DNA of 64,000 bases, taken from contig ASRH01000003.1 in the NCBI GenBank assembly GCA_000565255.1, forward strand, positions 124,001 through 188,000, read 5' to 3'. Below are positions 18,189-27,747 of this stretch, in pieces. The first letter of the stretch is position 1, and each line of letters starts with the position of its first letter. Both the position numbers and the translations under genes were made by a program. The notes beneath the pieces are model-generated. The model was given only the letters and a program-made list of their open reading frames with translations, made no database searches and was not told where the DNA came from. This DNA is from Candidatus Aramenus sulfurataquae (lineage in GTDB: Archaea > Thermoproteota > Thermoprotei_A > Sulfolobales > Sulfolobaceae).

Positions 18189-18968
18189 TCTAGACTAGAG
18201 AACAAGAGGATATCCATAATAAGCGCAAAGGGCGGAGTAGGTAAGTCAACTATATCTTTACTTCTGGGAAAGGCGCTAGCAGAGCTAGGAGATGACGTCT
18301 TAATCACTGACAGGGATCCACTTGCTTACGTTTCTAACGTTTTCGGGGTAAAAGGTCAAGGAACAATTCAAAGCGTGGTGTAAGGCAAACCACCCAGGGA
18401 TTGCGTTAAGACTTTGGGGAATTTGTCCGTCTTAAAGTGCTTTGACCAGGGGCCTAGATACATAGTTGACCTAGAAAAGCTGTCTAAGTCGCAAGAGCTG
18501 TTAAATAAGGCTTATAATACTTACTTGGCTGCAGTGCTTCAAAAAGACTACAAGTTTTACGTTGTGGATAATCCTTCCTTGGTCCTCGTTGAAGACCCAA
18601 TAGTGGAAATGGAGTTAAACGCCTTCTTAAAGGTAAAGCCTAAGGAGAACGTTGTGAGGATCTACGTTACTGACCCAATAGATTACACTATAAGGCTGAC
18701 GCTAGAATACCTTGGTAGAATGGAGGAAAGTAAGCCAATAGGTAAGCCTTACGCCCTTATAGTAAACCTCGTCCCTCCATTTAAGGACGTTCTGGAAAGA
18801 ACGGAGATAAAGTTGAAGGAAATAATTTCTGAAAAGGGGCTTGAAGAAGGAGCTATCATACCGTTTAGCGAAGAATTGTTTAATTTATCATCCGCAGACG
18901 TGAAAGTACCGGAAGAAGTAAAAATACTTGCCTTAAAAATAAAGGAAAAGGCTAGACAATCATCTTAG
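18189..18968 (+). pseudogene. ParA/MinD-like ATPase broken by an in-frame stop and lacking a start codon
   Basis: One continuous frame reads ENKRISIISAKGGVGKSTIS (a deviant Walker A motif), runs to an in-frame TAA at 18381-18383, then continues without a shift into 190 more codons that include YVVDNPS, a Walker-B-like segment. No ATG, GTG or TTG lies between the upstream stop (18186) and the Walker A motif. The half downstream of the TAA could be re-initiated at TTG 18414 but would lack the P-loop. It is read as a recent pseudogene of a ParA-type ATPase. Its end overlaps the MMPL gene by 17 bases. Confidence 0.75.
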
Positions 18969-21900
18969 GCCTTATCTTGAAAGCCTTGTAGAGTATTACA
19001 AGCAAAGACGGTGCTAGGAAGTACCATAACACAGAGGTCTCTAGGATGGCAGCAACGGCCAGAGCGAATCCTATCTCTTGGAGAATAGCGGCGTTAACGA
19101 GCATTAGGGATCCCATAGTACCTGCGAATATTAGCCCTAGGAAGAGAATTGTCCTACCTATCGACTTCCTCGCTATTTCAACGGCCTCTTCCATGTCCTT
19201 TCCCTTGTCCAATTCTTCGTGGACTCTAGCTACCAAGAAGATGTTGTAATCCATACCAATTCCTATTATTATTGCCACCAAGAACAGCGGAACTATAGCG
19301 AAAATTGAGTAGCCTAGCTCGGTAAATATAAGCCTCTCAAGCCCTAGTGTTATTGCAACTGCTGACATTATGGTAAAGATAATTACTCCGGATACCGAGA
19401 ACGACCTAGTCATGACCACAAGGATTACGTACATTGTGATTGTGATGAGCAAGAAGATCTCCGCGAAGTCGGTGTTTACAAAGTTAAGTATGTCGTAGGC
19501 GTCTACTGGTCCGCCTCCAACGTAACCTCCCTTGCCCACAGCTGAGAGCACTTGTTTTACTACATAGAACGCGTTGTTGGAGAAAGGCGGATATTTCTGG
19601 TTTACCACAAACAACATGTGTCCATCTGCCAAGTACTGGGTGTAGTTATACTCTGACAAGTTTTGGTAAGGTACTAGTGAGCCAAAGGGGGACACTGGAG
19701 AGTTCACAGCTGTTACCCCTTGTATGGAGGAGAGCTTTTCGTAAAGCGAGACGGCGTAGTTGTAGGTGCTCAAGTTAAACGTTCCGTTTATCGGGACTAC
19801 TACGTATATTGGGAACACGTTATCTGTTGTGAACTGTTGACTCAGTATGTTAACTCCCTGCGTTGCCTGGTTTGGAGGGAGGAGGTCTAGTACGTTGAAG
19901 GTCAGTGGCGTGCTTACGGCATATATTGCCAAGACCACTACTACAGCTGTTATTATCCCCACGGTAAGCCCTGGTCTAGATACCTTGGACTCTTCCCTAT
20001 TATTCTTCTTTGTGAACTTCCTGGGGAAGAACAGTTTGTCCCCAAGGGCTGAGAGCACTGACGTGTAAAGGGTTATCGACGCTATCCACACTACGAGGAC
20101 TGCCAGCATCTCGGCCAACGCTGTGTCGGAGAAGAACGGGACGTTATAAACGTAGAGGAACAGGAAGGATAGCATGACGACTAGGGCAGTGATAGTAACA
20201 GCCCTACCGCCCCACCTTACCGCCTCCTTCACTGCCTCTTCTTTGCTCAGTCCTTTCTCCCTCTCTTCTATGTACCTGCCAGAGATGAAGACCACGTAGT
20301 CTGTACCTAGGCCCAATGCGAGGAGTAGTACTTGGCTTGGCGTCAAGAAGTCCACCGTAATGTTGAGTAGTTTGATCACCACAGCGTAAATCACCACGGA
20401 CGAGGCGAGGTAGGCTGCTAAGTAAGTCCCCAAGGGGGCAAACGCCGCAGTTATGGATCTAAAGTAAATTCCCGCTAGGATTATGGCCAAGGCTATGCCA
20501 ACGGGAATTGCGATGGAGAAGGCAGAGTTAGCGAGGTTCTTAAGGGAGTGGGATATTGGTTCCGACCCGGTAAGGTAGGTGCTCAAGTGGGTTACGTTCT
20601 TGACGTAACTTTCAAGGTTCTCTGCCTCCTTGTACGTGAAGTTGCCCTTCAGCACTAGGATGTAAAAGCTAGAGGAATAGAGGTCCTTGGTAACGTTCAA
20701 GTTCGGCTGTATTGGAAAGAGGTTTTCGGCTATGAGCTCGTTAACCACTTTCTGGACGCTCGAGTTAGTGGTGAGCATTGAGTAAAGTACTTGTTTTAAC
20801 TCTACCTTGTCCACTGTTATTAATGGAGTAGAGTTTACAACGTTAGAGATTAGGATTGAAGAGACGTTTGAAGCTTTGTCCCAGGTGGCGTTTATGAGGT
20901 AAACGGAGATCTCCTTGGGCGTTATGTTGGACCTATTGAGCAGGAAACTGAGCTTTCCAAGTTTGGAGGAAACTAGATACGCAGTTAAGTTGCCGTAGTC
21001 GTGGGACGTAGCTAGGCTAACTAGGAACCACGCAGGTATAGTTGAGTTCGCCTCCTTTGACGCCACGTAGTTCAAGAACTGTGTGTAAGAGGTGAAGTTT
21101 GCAACCTCGGCTACCACTTCAGGAGATACGTTGGACACATTGCTAACGTATTTCACGGCAAAGTCAAATGAAGTGACGTTTATGTTATTATAGACGTCCT
21201 CTAGGAACTCCCTTTCTTGCGTGGAGTTAACCTTGCTCTGGAGGACTTGGAGAGAGAGGTTAAGGTAATCCGTACTGGAGTAGACCTCGAGGAGCAATGG
21301 TATGGAAATCCCAGTCTTCTCGTGGTAGAAGTTGAGGACTAAGGCTAGCGGGACTGATCTATTGGTCGTGTAAAGCTCCTCTGCTATCTCCAAGGGTACA
21401 TGGTAGGTTTGATTGAAGTAGGTTGTGACGAACTCCTCGTAAGGCTCAGGAGACATGAAGTTGGTCACGTTGAAGAACTTGAACATTGCGTCAACCAGCG
21501 CGAGTTCGGTCTCGTTATTGCGGAAAAACGCGTAGCTTGCCTCGTGCACGCTCTCGTCTGCAACTCCAAACGGGGCAGACTGGTTCTCAGGGAAGGAACT
21601 GAGCGTTACGTAGTTCGCAGTGGTGTTCCAAAAGTGGAAGAACTCTTGGAAGAATTCCCTGGCAATCGGGTTGCTAATGCTCTTGTTAACGTAAGTAAAG
21701 GCGTAGTAGTTGGACAGAAAGACGTTGTGGTAGGTTGGGAGGGTGGAGTTATCGTAAAGCGATATCCACACCTTAACGAAGTAGTACTGCGCTTGGAACA
21801 ATAAGGCTGAAAGGTTACTAACAGAGGAGTTCAGATCAAGTTCGCCTTCCATTACTTTATTGAAGGCAGTGACGTTCTCCATCATGCTCTTATGAAGTCC

Positions 21901-22449
21901 CGCTACAAGCATAGAGGTGTTTAGCAGTTCTTGCTTGGCATTATAGAAGTTCCCCTCCACAGCCCTAGTGAAGTTGCTCAGTTTCTCTAGCTCTTGGACG
22001 CTTGAGTTAAGCTTGAGGGACTGGTTCTGAAGCTTCTTCTCTATTTCAGTCTCGTTTTGGCCTAGGATGTAAAGCTGACGAGTCAAGTTTAGCGCTGTTG
22101 GGTAAACCTTACTTAGGGAGGAGTTAAGAAGGGTCTTCTCTATACTGTAGAAACTAGTCACAGAAATGTTGCCGTAAGAGGTGAGGTTTGAGAGGAAAGA
22201 GGAATAACTTGACGCGTTCCCCTCTATTAGGATTATCCCATTTGCCGCCGAGACGCCTGATAACTTAAAGTGCGAGACGAGTTCTTCTGCCTTATGTGAC
22301 GTACTCCCTGGTATAGATATAGCCACTTGGTAGCTTACTGATTTAAAAAACAAAGAAGAAAGGGGAGCGGAAAAGACCAAGACTATAACCCAAGCCACAA
22401 GAAGTACGTACCACCTTTTCGAGACTGTCTTCGCAAGACCGTTGAACAC
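18952..22449 (-). CDS. Large MMPL/RND-superfamily membrane transporter
   Basis: At 1165 residues this is the largest gene in the window. It has one N-terminal membrane helix, then about 600 extracytoplasmic residues very rich in N-x-S/T sequons. Next come a six-helix MMPL block (about 645-830), a second extracytoplasmic loop (about 850-980) and a second six-helix block to the C terminus. RND/MMPL proteins export lipids or hydrophobic compounds using the proton gradient. Conserved transmembrane residues appear in [18 protein letters not shown] and [17 protein letters not shown]. The substrate is unknown. The start is GTG at 22449. Confidence 0.85.
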   Translation of the reverse strand: MFNGLAKTVSKRWYVLLVAWVIVLVFSAPLSSLFFKSVSYQVAISIPGSTSHKAEELVSHFKLSGVSAANGIILIEGNASSYSSFLSNLTSYGNISVTSFYSIEKTLLNSSLSKVYPTALNLTRQLYILGQNETEIEKKLQNQSLKLNSSVQELEKLSNFTRAVEGNFYNAKQELLNTSMLVAGLHKSMMENVTAFNKVMEGELDLNSSVSNLSALLFQAQYYFVKVWISLYDNSTLPTYHNVFLSNYYAFTYVNKSISNPIAREFFQEFFHFWNTTANYVTLSSFPENQSAPFGVADESVHEASYAFFRNNETELALVDAMFKFFNVTNFMSPEPYEEFVTTYFNQTYHVPLEIAEELYTTNRSVPLALVLNFYHEKTGISIPLLLEVYSSTDYLNLSLQVLQSKVNSTQEREFLEDVYNNINVTSFDFAVKYVSNVSNVSPEVVAEVANFTSYTQFLNYVASKEANSTIPAWFLVSLATSHDYGNLTAYLVSSKLGKLSFLLNRSNITPKEISVYLINATWDKASNVSSILISNVVNSTPLITVDKVELKQVLYSMLTTNSSVQKVVNELIAENLFPIQPNLNVTKDLYSSSFYILVLKGNFTYKEAENLESYVKNVTHLSTYLTGSEPISHSLKNLANSAFSIAIPVGIALAIILAGIYFRSITAAFAPLGTYLAAYLASSVVIYAVVIKLLNITVDFLTPSQVLLLALGLGTDYVVFISGRYIEEREKGLSKEEAVKEAVRWGGRAVTITALVVMLSFLFLYVYNVPFFSDTALAEMLAVLVVWIASITLYTSVLSALGDKLFFPRKFTKKNNREESKVSRPGLTVGIITAVVVVLAIYAVSTPLTFNVLDLLPPNQATQGVNILSQQFTTDNVFPIYVVVPINGTFNLSTYNYAVSLYEKLSSIQGVTAVNSPVSPFGSLVPYQNLSEYNYTQYLADGHMLFVVNQKYPPFSNNAFYVVKQVLSAVGKGGYVGGGPVDAYDILNFVNTDFAEIFLLITITMYVILVVMTRSFSVSGVIIFTIMSAVAITLGLERLIFTELGYSIFAIVPLFLVAIIIGIGMDYNIFLVARVHEELDKGKDMEEAVEIARKSIGRTILFLGLIFAGTMGSLMLVNAAILQEIGFALAVAAILETSVLWYFLAPSLLVILYKAFKIRPKMIV

Positions 22450-22527
22450 TAGTGGTCAACAGAATTTTAAGATATATCTAAATAAGCCTTTCCAACAGAC
22501 TTAAAGTCGCAAACGCTAGGGAACTTT

Positions 22528-24165
22528 ATGGATTATAACGACCTCTTTAAGGTAAAGCCTGTATCAGACTACGACGTAAAGGATGGAAAGGTTGCGTTAG
22601 TCGTGGAGGAAAAGAAACCGGTAGTCCACGTGATGGGAGAGGGGAAGGTGGAGGGGGACTTTTACGCAGACGAGGTTAGTTGGATAGACGTCAAGAGACT
22701 CGCAATAGTGGGAGACCCCAATGGAGGGGAAAAGAGGGAGATATACTTATTTGACGGTACCCTAACCCCCATTCTGAAGGACAATTACGACAACTTTTCT
22801 CCTTTGTTTATAGGACAGGATAAGTTCTACTTTCTCTCAAACAGGGAGGGGGAGACGATTCATCTCTACTTATACGAAGGGGGCGAGATAACGAGGATAA
22901 GCAAGGGGAAGGAGCCGGTAAGCAACCTTTGCGTCTCGAGTGGCGGAAGGAAGGTAGCGTACTCTCAGGGAATTTACGACGACGACGTGCATTTAGTAGA
23001 CGTTGAAACTTGGGATGAGGAAGTAATAGGGTTCAAGAGTTCAGAGGAAGTGCCAGCCTCCTCGGAGTGCTTTACCTCTGAAGGCGTAATCTTCCTAAGC
23101 AACAGGGACAACTTCTTCGACGTGGGAGAGTACAGGGGAGGGAAAATAAGTTGGCTGAGGAAGTCCAGTTGGGATAAGCTAGAGGCTCTCCTCTTTAACG
23201 GAGAGCTAGCGTACGTAGAGGACGTAGTAGGAGACTTTAAGCTCATTTTAGGAGAAAGGGAGGTGGTAAGCAAGGGCTACAACAGGGAGCTTAAAGTGGA
23301 CCAGGGGTACTTGTACTTCCTTGGTTCCTATCACGGTCGTTTTACCGATTTGTACAGAGTAGGGAAAGATGGGGTAGTCGAGAGGCTCAGCGACTCCATG
23401 CAGGGAGTCTCAGGGGACTTCGTGGAACCCAAGAAGGTAAGCTACGAGTCGTTTGACGGGACTACAACACACGCCCTCCTTTACGCTAGGGGCAACGAGG
23501 ATCGCGGGGTGGTATATATTCACGGAGGGCCTGACTGGGAGTGCGTCAATTCCTTCTCGCCTACCATACAGTTTTTAGTAAGCAAAGGCTTCAAGGTCAT
23601 CTGTCCAAATTACAGGGGATCAACGGGATTTGGGAGGAAGTTTAACCACATGAACGACGGCGACCTGGGAGGGGGAGACCTAAAGGACGTAGTCTTCTCT
23701 ACGAAGGTTCTAGGCGTCAGAAAGATAGCTATTACAGGCGCTAGCTATGGGGGGTACTTGACCATGATGGCAGTCACAAAGTATCCAGACATCTGGTGTA
23801 GGGCCGTGGCTGTGGTGCCTTTCGTAAACTGGTTTACTGAAAAGCAGTTGGAAAGGGAGGTCTTAAAGCAGTATGACGAAGTGAAGATGGGCAACAATCC
23901 TGACCTCCTAAGGGATAGATCGCCTATATTTTTCGTGGACAGGATAAAGACCCCTCTATTGCTCTTAGCTGGGGAAAACGACCCGAGGTGTCCCGCAGAA
24001 GAAACGCTTCAAGTGGTGAATAAGCTAAAGGAGAGAGGGGTGGAAATAGAGTACACAATATATAAGGACGAGGGGCATGGTTTCTCGAAGATCGAGAACT
24101 ACGTCGACTCAATAAGGAAAACTGTGGAGTTTATAAGTAAATGTGAGGAGGAAAATACTAGATGA
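22528..24165 (+). CDS. S9-family serine peptidase (acylaminoacyl/prolyl oligopeptidase type)
   Basis: The 545-residue protein has an N-terminal beta-propeller (about 1-290) and a C-terminal alpha/beta-hydrolase domain. The nucleophile is Ser406 in GASYGGY, the acid Asp485 in AGENDPR and the base His517 in EGHGF. The HGGP oxyanion motif lies near residue 334. Such enzymes release residues from short or acylated peptides. The stop codon TGA at 24163-24165 lies inside the predicted box C of the C/D box RNA that follows. Confidence 0.9.
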   Translation: MDYNDLFKVKPVSDYDVKDGKVALVVEEKKPVVHVMGEGKVEGDFYADEVSWIDVKRLAIVGDPNGGEKREIYLFDGTLTPILKDNYDNFSPLFIGQDKFYFLSNREGETIHLYLYEGGEITRISKGKEPVSNLCVSSGGRKVAYSQGIYDDDVHLVDVETWDEEVIGFKSSEEVPASSECFTSEGVIFLSNRDNFFDVGEYRGGKISWLRKSSWDKLEALLFNGELAYVEDVVGDFKLILGEREVVSKGYNRELKVDQGYLYFLGSYHGRFTDLYRVGKDGVVERLSDSMQGVSGDFVEPKKVSYESFDGTTTHALLYARGNEDRGVVYIHGGPDWECVNSFSPTIQFLVSKGFKVICPNYRGSTGFGRKFNHMNDGDLGGGDLKDVVFSTKVLGVRKIAITGASYGGYLTMMAVTKYPDIWCRAVAVVPFVNWFTEKQLEREVLKQYDEVKMGNNPDLLRDRSPIFFVDRIKTPLLLLAGENDPRCPAEETLQVVNKLKERGVEIEYTIYKDEGHGFSKIENYVDSIRKTVEFISKCEEENTR

Positions 24166-24210
24166 GGAGATGAAAGAACTGAACGATGAGGAACCGTGTT
24201 TCAGCTGACT
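24160..24210 (+). ncRNA. Probable C/D box sRNA guiding LSU rRNA 2'-O-methylation
   Basis: All four boxes fit archaeal spacing: C (ATGAGGA, 24162-24168), 10 bases, D' (CTGA, 24179-24182), 3 bases, C' (ATGAGGA, 24186-24192), 12 bases, D (CTGA, 24205-24208). The C boxes differ from RUGAUGA only at position 5. The D guide ACCGTGTTTCAG is complementary to UGAAACACGG, a conserved large-subunit rRNA segment, over ten bases plus one G-U pair. By the five-base rule the target is the middle adenosine of GAAAC, the site methylated in yeast by snR39/snR59 (from memory). The D' target is unknown. Box C overlaps the peptidase stop codon. Confidence 0.75.
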
Positions 24211-24282
24211 TTTGAAAAAGTTTTTAACGCGTGATTCCCACCTCGCTTCATATGCGTTATCCGTTCTGTGAGAGGAGAAGAA

Positions 24283-25206
24283 ATGACGATATCAGTAAAG
24301 GGGCTAGTTAAGTACTATGGAAATAAGGAGGTGTTAAAAGGCGTTTCGTTGACGGCGGAAAGGGGAGCAGTAACGGCTGTCTTGGGACCTAACGGTGCCG
24401 GTAAGACCACAACCATTAGGATAATAATGACCCTCATCTTCCCTACGAAGGGCGAGGTTTCAATCCTTGGTCAAGACCCCTTCAGACACAAAAAGGTCTT
24501 CAGGAAGGTCGGATACGTCCAGGAGTTGCCAAACTTACCACAGTTCCTTACTGGTAGGGAACTACTGAGGATGAGCAGTAAAATAAAGGGTGCAAGCAAG
24601 GAGGACGTGGATAGAGTACTTAAAATAGTAGGGATGGAGGAGAACGCCGACAAGAAGATAGCCAAGTACAGCAAGGGCATGACTCAGAGGATAGCTATAG
24701 CTGAGGCCCTCCTTGGGGACCCAGAAGTGCTGGTAATGGACGAGCCAAACATAGGCACCGACCCTGTGCTCAACTACAACATGAGGGAGACGTTGAAGGA
24801 GATGAAGAAAGAGGGAAAGACCATCTTAATGACAACGCACGTCTTGGAGGACGTGAAGAAGGTGGCTGACAAGGTCTACCTGCTCTACCAAGGTAAGGTG
24901 TTCTTCGAGGGCACTCCAGAAGACCTCGTGAAGAAGTTCCTTGGGGTAGTGGTGATAACGGAAGCGTCAAACGTGGAGGTGGCGGAAAGATCGCTTAAGG
25001 AGTTGGACTACGTCAGGGGATTTAAGGTCGAAGGGAACAAGCTAGTGATCAGGCTCAGCGAGGATAGGAGGGAGGAGCTCTTGCATTACTTGGTGACTTC
25101 GGGCGTAGGGATTAGGTCGTTTTACCTCGACCAGGAACTAGAGGAGGCCTATATAACGGCCCTAAAGGAGGCTGAGAAGGTTGATAGAGAAAATAGTAAC
25201 CTATGA
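24283..25206 (+). CDS. ABC transporter ATP-binding protein
   Basis: The ATPase has Walker [10 protein letters not shown] (about residue 40), signature [10 protein letters not shown] and Walker B VLVMDEP. The usual LGLD after the Walker B is replaced by IGTD. The chosen ATG at 24283 has the purine-rich GAGGAGAA directly upstream; an earlier GTG at 24268 would swallow that site. The C-terminal 80 residues follow the DrrA/CcmA-type layout. The permease gene starts 26 bases before this gene ends, so the two form a drug- or lipid-type exporter. Confidence 0.9.
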   Translation: MTISVKGLVKYYGNKEVLKGVSLTAERGAVTAVLGPNGAGKTTTIRIIMTLIFPTKGEVSILGQDPFRHKKVFRKVGYVQELPNLPQFLTGRELLRMSSKIKGASKEDVDRVLKIVGMEENADKKIAKYSKGMTQRIAIAEALLGDPEVLVMDEPNIGTDPVLNYNMRETLKEMKKEGKTILMTTHVLEDVKKVADKVYLLYQGKVFFEGTPEDLVKKFLGVVVITEASNVEVAERSLKELDYVRGFKVEGNKLVIRLSEDRREELLHYLVTSGVGIRSFYLDQELEEAYITALKEAEKVDRENSNL

Positions 25207-26020
25207 AATAAAGAGGGCAGTGGCGAGGAAGAAGGTCATCACTATAATAGGGATAACGTTGCTCTTTGAAGTAGGGGTTTACGTTGCCCTCTCGCAAGTG
25301 AAGACTCCCAGAATAGAGACAATCCTAGGGCCTATATCCTCGTTGTTATGGTTAGTTGGAGTCCTTTTGCCCCAGAGTCTGTTACTGCATTTTATTACGA
25401 TTTCAATTTCCTCTGGAGCCCTATCCGAGGAGTACGAACAGGGTACTGTGGACTTCTTCCTCACTAAGCCGATAACGAGGTTGCAGTTCCTCACGGGAAA
25501 GTACTTGGGAGGTTTTCTTCTAGTTACGTTAGTGTACGCCTTTATGGTCTTTCTCTCCTTGATGCTCTCAGAGTTGCTTTTCGGATCCCAGATAGACCTA
25601 GGATACTTGCCAGCGCTCTTCCTGTCGGTAGAGTTCTCCTCCCTTACGTTCTTCTCCATAGCATTCATGATAGGCGAGGTCTTAAGGAGGAGCAGTCTAG
25701 CCTTTCTAATATCTAGCACCGTCCTAATAGGTTCAATACTTATAGGGACAGTTCTGGAGTTCGTGAGCAGGCTGACTGGGTCTTCCATTTTCACGTCTAT
25801 AGCAATAGCCCTCCCTGCCTGGGGTGCAGTGGAGCTCCCCTACATATACGCCCAAGGCATACCTAACGCATCGCTTATAGTTCAGGCTTTGGAGATCTTT
25901 CCCGCGATCTCTGGCACGGAGATAGAGGCTATAGCCTACGTTGTACTATACTCGGGGGTGTCGACAGTGTTAGCCTTTGTGAGTTTCCTAAATAGGGACA
26001 TTCCTAAGAGGGTAAGCTAA
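25181..26020 (+). CDS. ABC-2 type transporter permease
   Basis: The 279-residue protein has six predicted membrane helices with the [20 protein letters not shown] amphipathic segment typical of ABC-2 permeases between the second and third. It starts with TTG inside the end of the ATPase gene (26-base overlap), indicating translational coupling. Two copies would pair with two ATPases as an exporter. Its substrate is not evident. A perfect 16-base palindrome follows the stop immediately. Confidence 0.85.
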   Translation: MIEKIVTYEIKRAVARKKVITIIGITLLFEVGVYVALSQVKTPRIETILGPISSLLWLVGVLLPQSLLLHFITISISSGALSEEYEQGTVDFFLTKPITRLQFLTGKYLGGFLLVTLVYAFMVFLSLMLSELLFGSQIDLGYLPALFLSVEFSSLTFFSIAFMIGEVLRRSSLAFLISSTVLIGSILIGTVLEFVSRLTGSSIFTSIAIALPAWGAVELPYIYAQGIPNASLIVQALEIFPAISGTEIEAIAYVVLYSGVSTVLAFVSFLNRDIPKRVS

Positions 26021-26036
26021 AAGCGTTTAAACGCTT
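26021..26036. promoter_or_regulatory. Perfect 16-base palindrome between the ABC operon and a molybdoprotein gene
   Basis: AAGCGTTTAAACGCTT begins one base after the permease stop codon and ends just before the TATA-like run at 26037-26046. It could be an operator covering the BRE/TATA region of the molybdoprotein gene, or a 3'-end structure of the ABC transcript. Confidence 0.5.
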
Positions 26037-26065
26037 GTTTTTAATTTCTCCGTTAAAGGTTGTTT

Positions 26066-26662
26066 ATGGAGACTCAAGTACCTAAGGGACAGAAGTATAT
26101 AAAGAAGTTCATATATTACGCCGCCCTTGGAGTGCCAGAAGTAGACATAACCAAGTACAGACTTACTGTCACGGGGTTAGTGGAAAATAAGCTGGAGTTC
26201 AGCTACGAGGAGCTACTCAAGATGATAGATGTTGACTACGTTAGGGACTTTCATTGCGTGACTGGCTGGAGCGTAAAGGACGTAAGGTGGGAAGGTATCA
26301 AAATAAGGAGGCTGGCCGATATGGCAAAGGTGAAGGAAAACGCTAAGTGGGCAGTCTTTTACAGCTTAGATGGTTATACTTCTGTAGTTCCGGTGGAGGA
26401 TGTGTTACACGAGGACGCCATTATCGCCTTGAGGATGAATGGAAAGCCCCTAACCTTAGAGTCAGGATTCCCAGCCAGACCTTTTATACCTCACTTGTAT
26501 GGGTGGAAGAGCGCGAAGTGGTTAACGGAGATAGAGTTCGTGGACAAGTACGTGGACGGTTTTTGGGAAGAGAGAGGTTATCACGAGAGGGGCAACGTCT
26601 GGGAAGAGGAGAGATTTAAGGGAAATAGCGGGAGGCACACCCCCAAGAGGCCCATACTTTAA
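26066..26662 (+). CDS. Sulfite oxidase-like molybdopterin-binding protein
   Basis: The 198-residue protein is a single oxidoreductase molybdopterin-binding domain (SUOX/YedY type). The molybdenum-ligand cysteine is in [10 protein letters not shown] (about residue 64), and [18 protein letters not shown] is the conserved cofactor-binding stretch. There is no Tat or Sec signal and no dimerisation or heme domain, so it is a minimal cytoplasmic form. The ATG at 26066 is preferred over TTG at 26060 because a TATA run lies about 25 bases upstream. Its substrate could be sulfite or another S- or N-oxide. It ends in a 4-base interlocked stop with the next gene. Confidence 0.85.
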   Translation: METQVPKGQKYIKKFIYYAALGVPEVDITKYRLTVTGLVENKLEFSYEELLKMIDVDYVRDFHCVTGWSVKDVRWEGIKIRRLADMAKVKENAKWAVFYSLDGYTSVVPVEDVLHEDAIIALRMNGKPLTLESGFPARPFIPHLYGWKSAKWLTEIEFVDKYVDGFWEERGYHERGNVWEEERFKGNSGRHTPKRPIL

Positions 26663-26925
26663 ATGGAACCTACGCACTCACTAACCCTTATCGCTATGCT
26701 TCTTATCTCTTCAGGCGGAAGGGCTGGGACGAAAACTCTCCAGCTCTCGTCATTAAGGGACGGAGAGGATAAGATGGCTTGCAGTAGATCTTTACACTCC
26801 TTTGAAATTTCCTTGGTCTTTAGGTCGCCCACTCTATCGGACACGTATTCCTTTATGACCAACATTGCCATCAGCGGTTTTCCAATCTCGGCTAGCCTTA
26901 TTGCGTACCAGAGGGAATCGTCCAT
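26659..26925 (-). CDS. Small helical hypothetical protein
   Basis: The 88-residue product is mostly helical ([20 protein letters not shown]...) and lacks membrane segments or signals. It is not recognised. The gene lies tail-to-tail with the sulfite oxidase-like gene, sharing TTAA as two opposite stop codons. It might be a helical-repeat protein; nothing supports a role. Confidence 0.6.
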   Translation of the reverse strand: MDDSLWYAIRLAEIGKPLMAMLVIKEYVSDRVGDLKTKEISKECKDLLQAILSSPSLNDESWRVFVPALPPEEIRSIAIRVSECVGSI

Positions 26926-26984
26926 GCTATCTAATTTCTGCTCATGCGATTAAATCTTTTATTAAGACTCCCCCTGTCTCGGAT

Positions 26985-27114
26985 TTGCGAGGTGTGAGAG
27001 CAAGATAGCGTTATAATAGCAGGAGGACATGTAGAGGTTGATGCGAGGGCAGTCTTAAACCCAGAAGCTTCTGTACATATTCATGCTGATGTAATCTTTA
27101 TAAAAACAAAATAA
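26985..27114 (+). pseudogene. Possible small gene with a frameshift near its start
   Basis: A 35-codon protein-like frame (SVIIAGGHVEVDARAVLNPE, then ASVHIHADVIFIKTK) runs to TAA at 27112-27114. No ATG, GTG or TTG exists in that frame after the preceding stop. A TATA-like TTTTATTA (26957-26964) would place transcription start at TTG 26985, which opens MRGVRAR and then hits a stop in the neighbouring frame. One base change around 27000-27006 would join the two. No family is recognised. Confidence 0.35.
27096..27105 (+). promoter_or_regulatory. TATA box, leaderless promoter
   Basis: CTTTATAAAA lies about 27 bases upstream of the ATG at 27127 and sits inside the last codons of the small relic frame. 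Confidence 0.65.
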
Positions 27115-27126
27115 CAAGTTATTAAT

Positions 27127-27450
27127 ATGAGAATTAAATCAATAATCGCCGAAAAGGACACGGTAGAGTTCTGTTACGAGGGTTCATCAGTTAAGATTTT
27201 AGTAATGGACAAAGAGTTAAGGATATTCGAGGAAATAGGTTACGAGGTAGCTACAGGGCCAATTTACTCCAAGATTCAGCTTGCAGTTAGAGGGGGCAAT
27301 GTATACGTGATAAGTCCATTTGGAGAGAACGAGGTAAAGGATCCCAGCAACATCCTAAAGGGCATAATGCAGCTCGCCGAGTTAGTGAAGGAAAAGCACA
27401 AGGGGCTTTACGAAAAAATACAACGCGTCATCGGCACTGTACCTACTTAA
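27127..27450 (+). CDS. Hypothetical protein, 107 residues
   Basis: The family is not recognised. The protein is soluble, with an N-terminal beta-rich part (MRIKSIIAEKDTVEFCYEG) and a helical C terminus (NILKGIMQLAELVKEKHKGL). The start has a TATA box at the leaderless distance. It overlaps the 93-residue hypothetical gene by 8 bases tail-to-tail. Confidence 0.65.
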   Translation: MRIKSIIAEKDTVEFCYEGSSVKILVMDKELRIFEEIGYEVATGPIYSKIQLAVRGGNVYVISPFGENEVKDPSNILKGIMQLAELVKEKHKGLYEKIQRVIGTVPT

Positions 27451-27724
27451 TCTCTCCCATTCTCTTTACGTTTCCTTCGTAATCTTCGAAGATCACTTCC
27501 CCGTTTTCCTTGAGTACTATGTAGCCGGTCTTTCCTTCGCATTTATAGGGAAAAGCCAATAGCCCAGAGGTTTTAGTTGACGTAACTGCATAAATAGGGT
27601 AAAGACTGTCGTCCATGTTTAGTGCAACACAGTTAGGTACCACTTTGAACAAAAGGTTGAGGACGTCGTTCAAAAGGCTCTCGTACTCTTCGCCTACCTC
27701 CTTCAGCCTTCTTACTCTCTCCAC
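27443..27724 (-). CDS. Hypothetical protein, 93 residues
   Basis: The product begins with an amphipathic helix (RRLKEVGEEYESLLNDVLNLL) and continues as a small beta-rich domain with two cysteines. The pattern resembles a roadblock/LC7-like or profilin-like fold (VAVTSTKTSGLLAFPYK), but the family cannot be named with confidence. It is read toward the 107-residue hypothetical gene. The MFS gene lies 23 bases upstream on the same strand, so the two may share a transcript. Confidence 0.6.
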   Translation of the reverse strand: MERVRRLKEVGEEYESLLNDVLNLLFKVVPNCVALNMDDSLYPIYAVTSTKTSGLLAFPYKCEGKTGYIVLKENGEVIFEDYEGNVKRMGEIK

Positions 27725-27747
27725 AACTTAAGATAGCCTAGCGGGCT

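Noticed and set aside
21400-21804. 134-codon frame antisense to the MMPL gene
   Set aside because: It mirrors a long, clearly coding gene; the sequence is arginine/valine-rich as expected from the complementary frame, with no promoter.
24770-24970. Antisense frame inside the ABC ATPase
   Set aside because: Shadow of a coding gene, rich in Pro/Arg/Ser.
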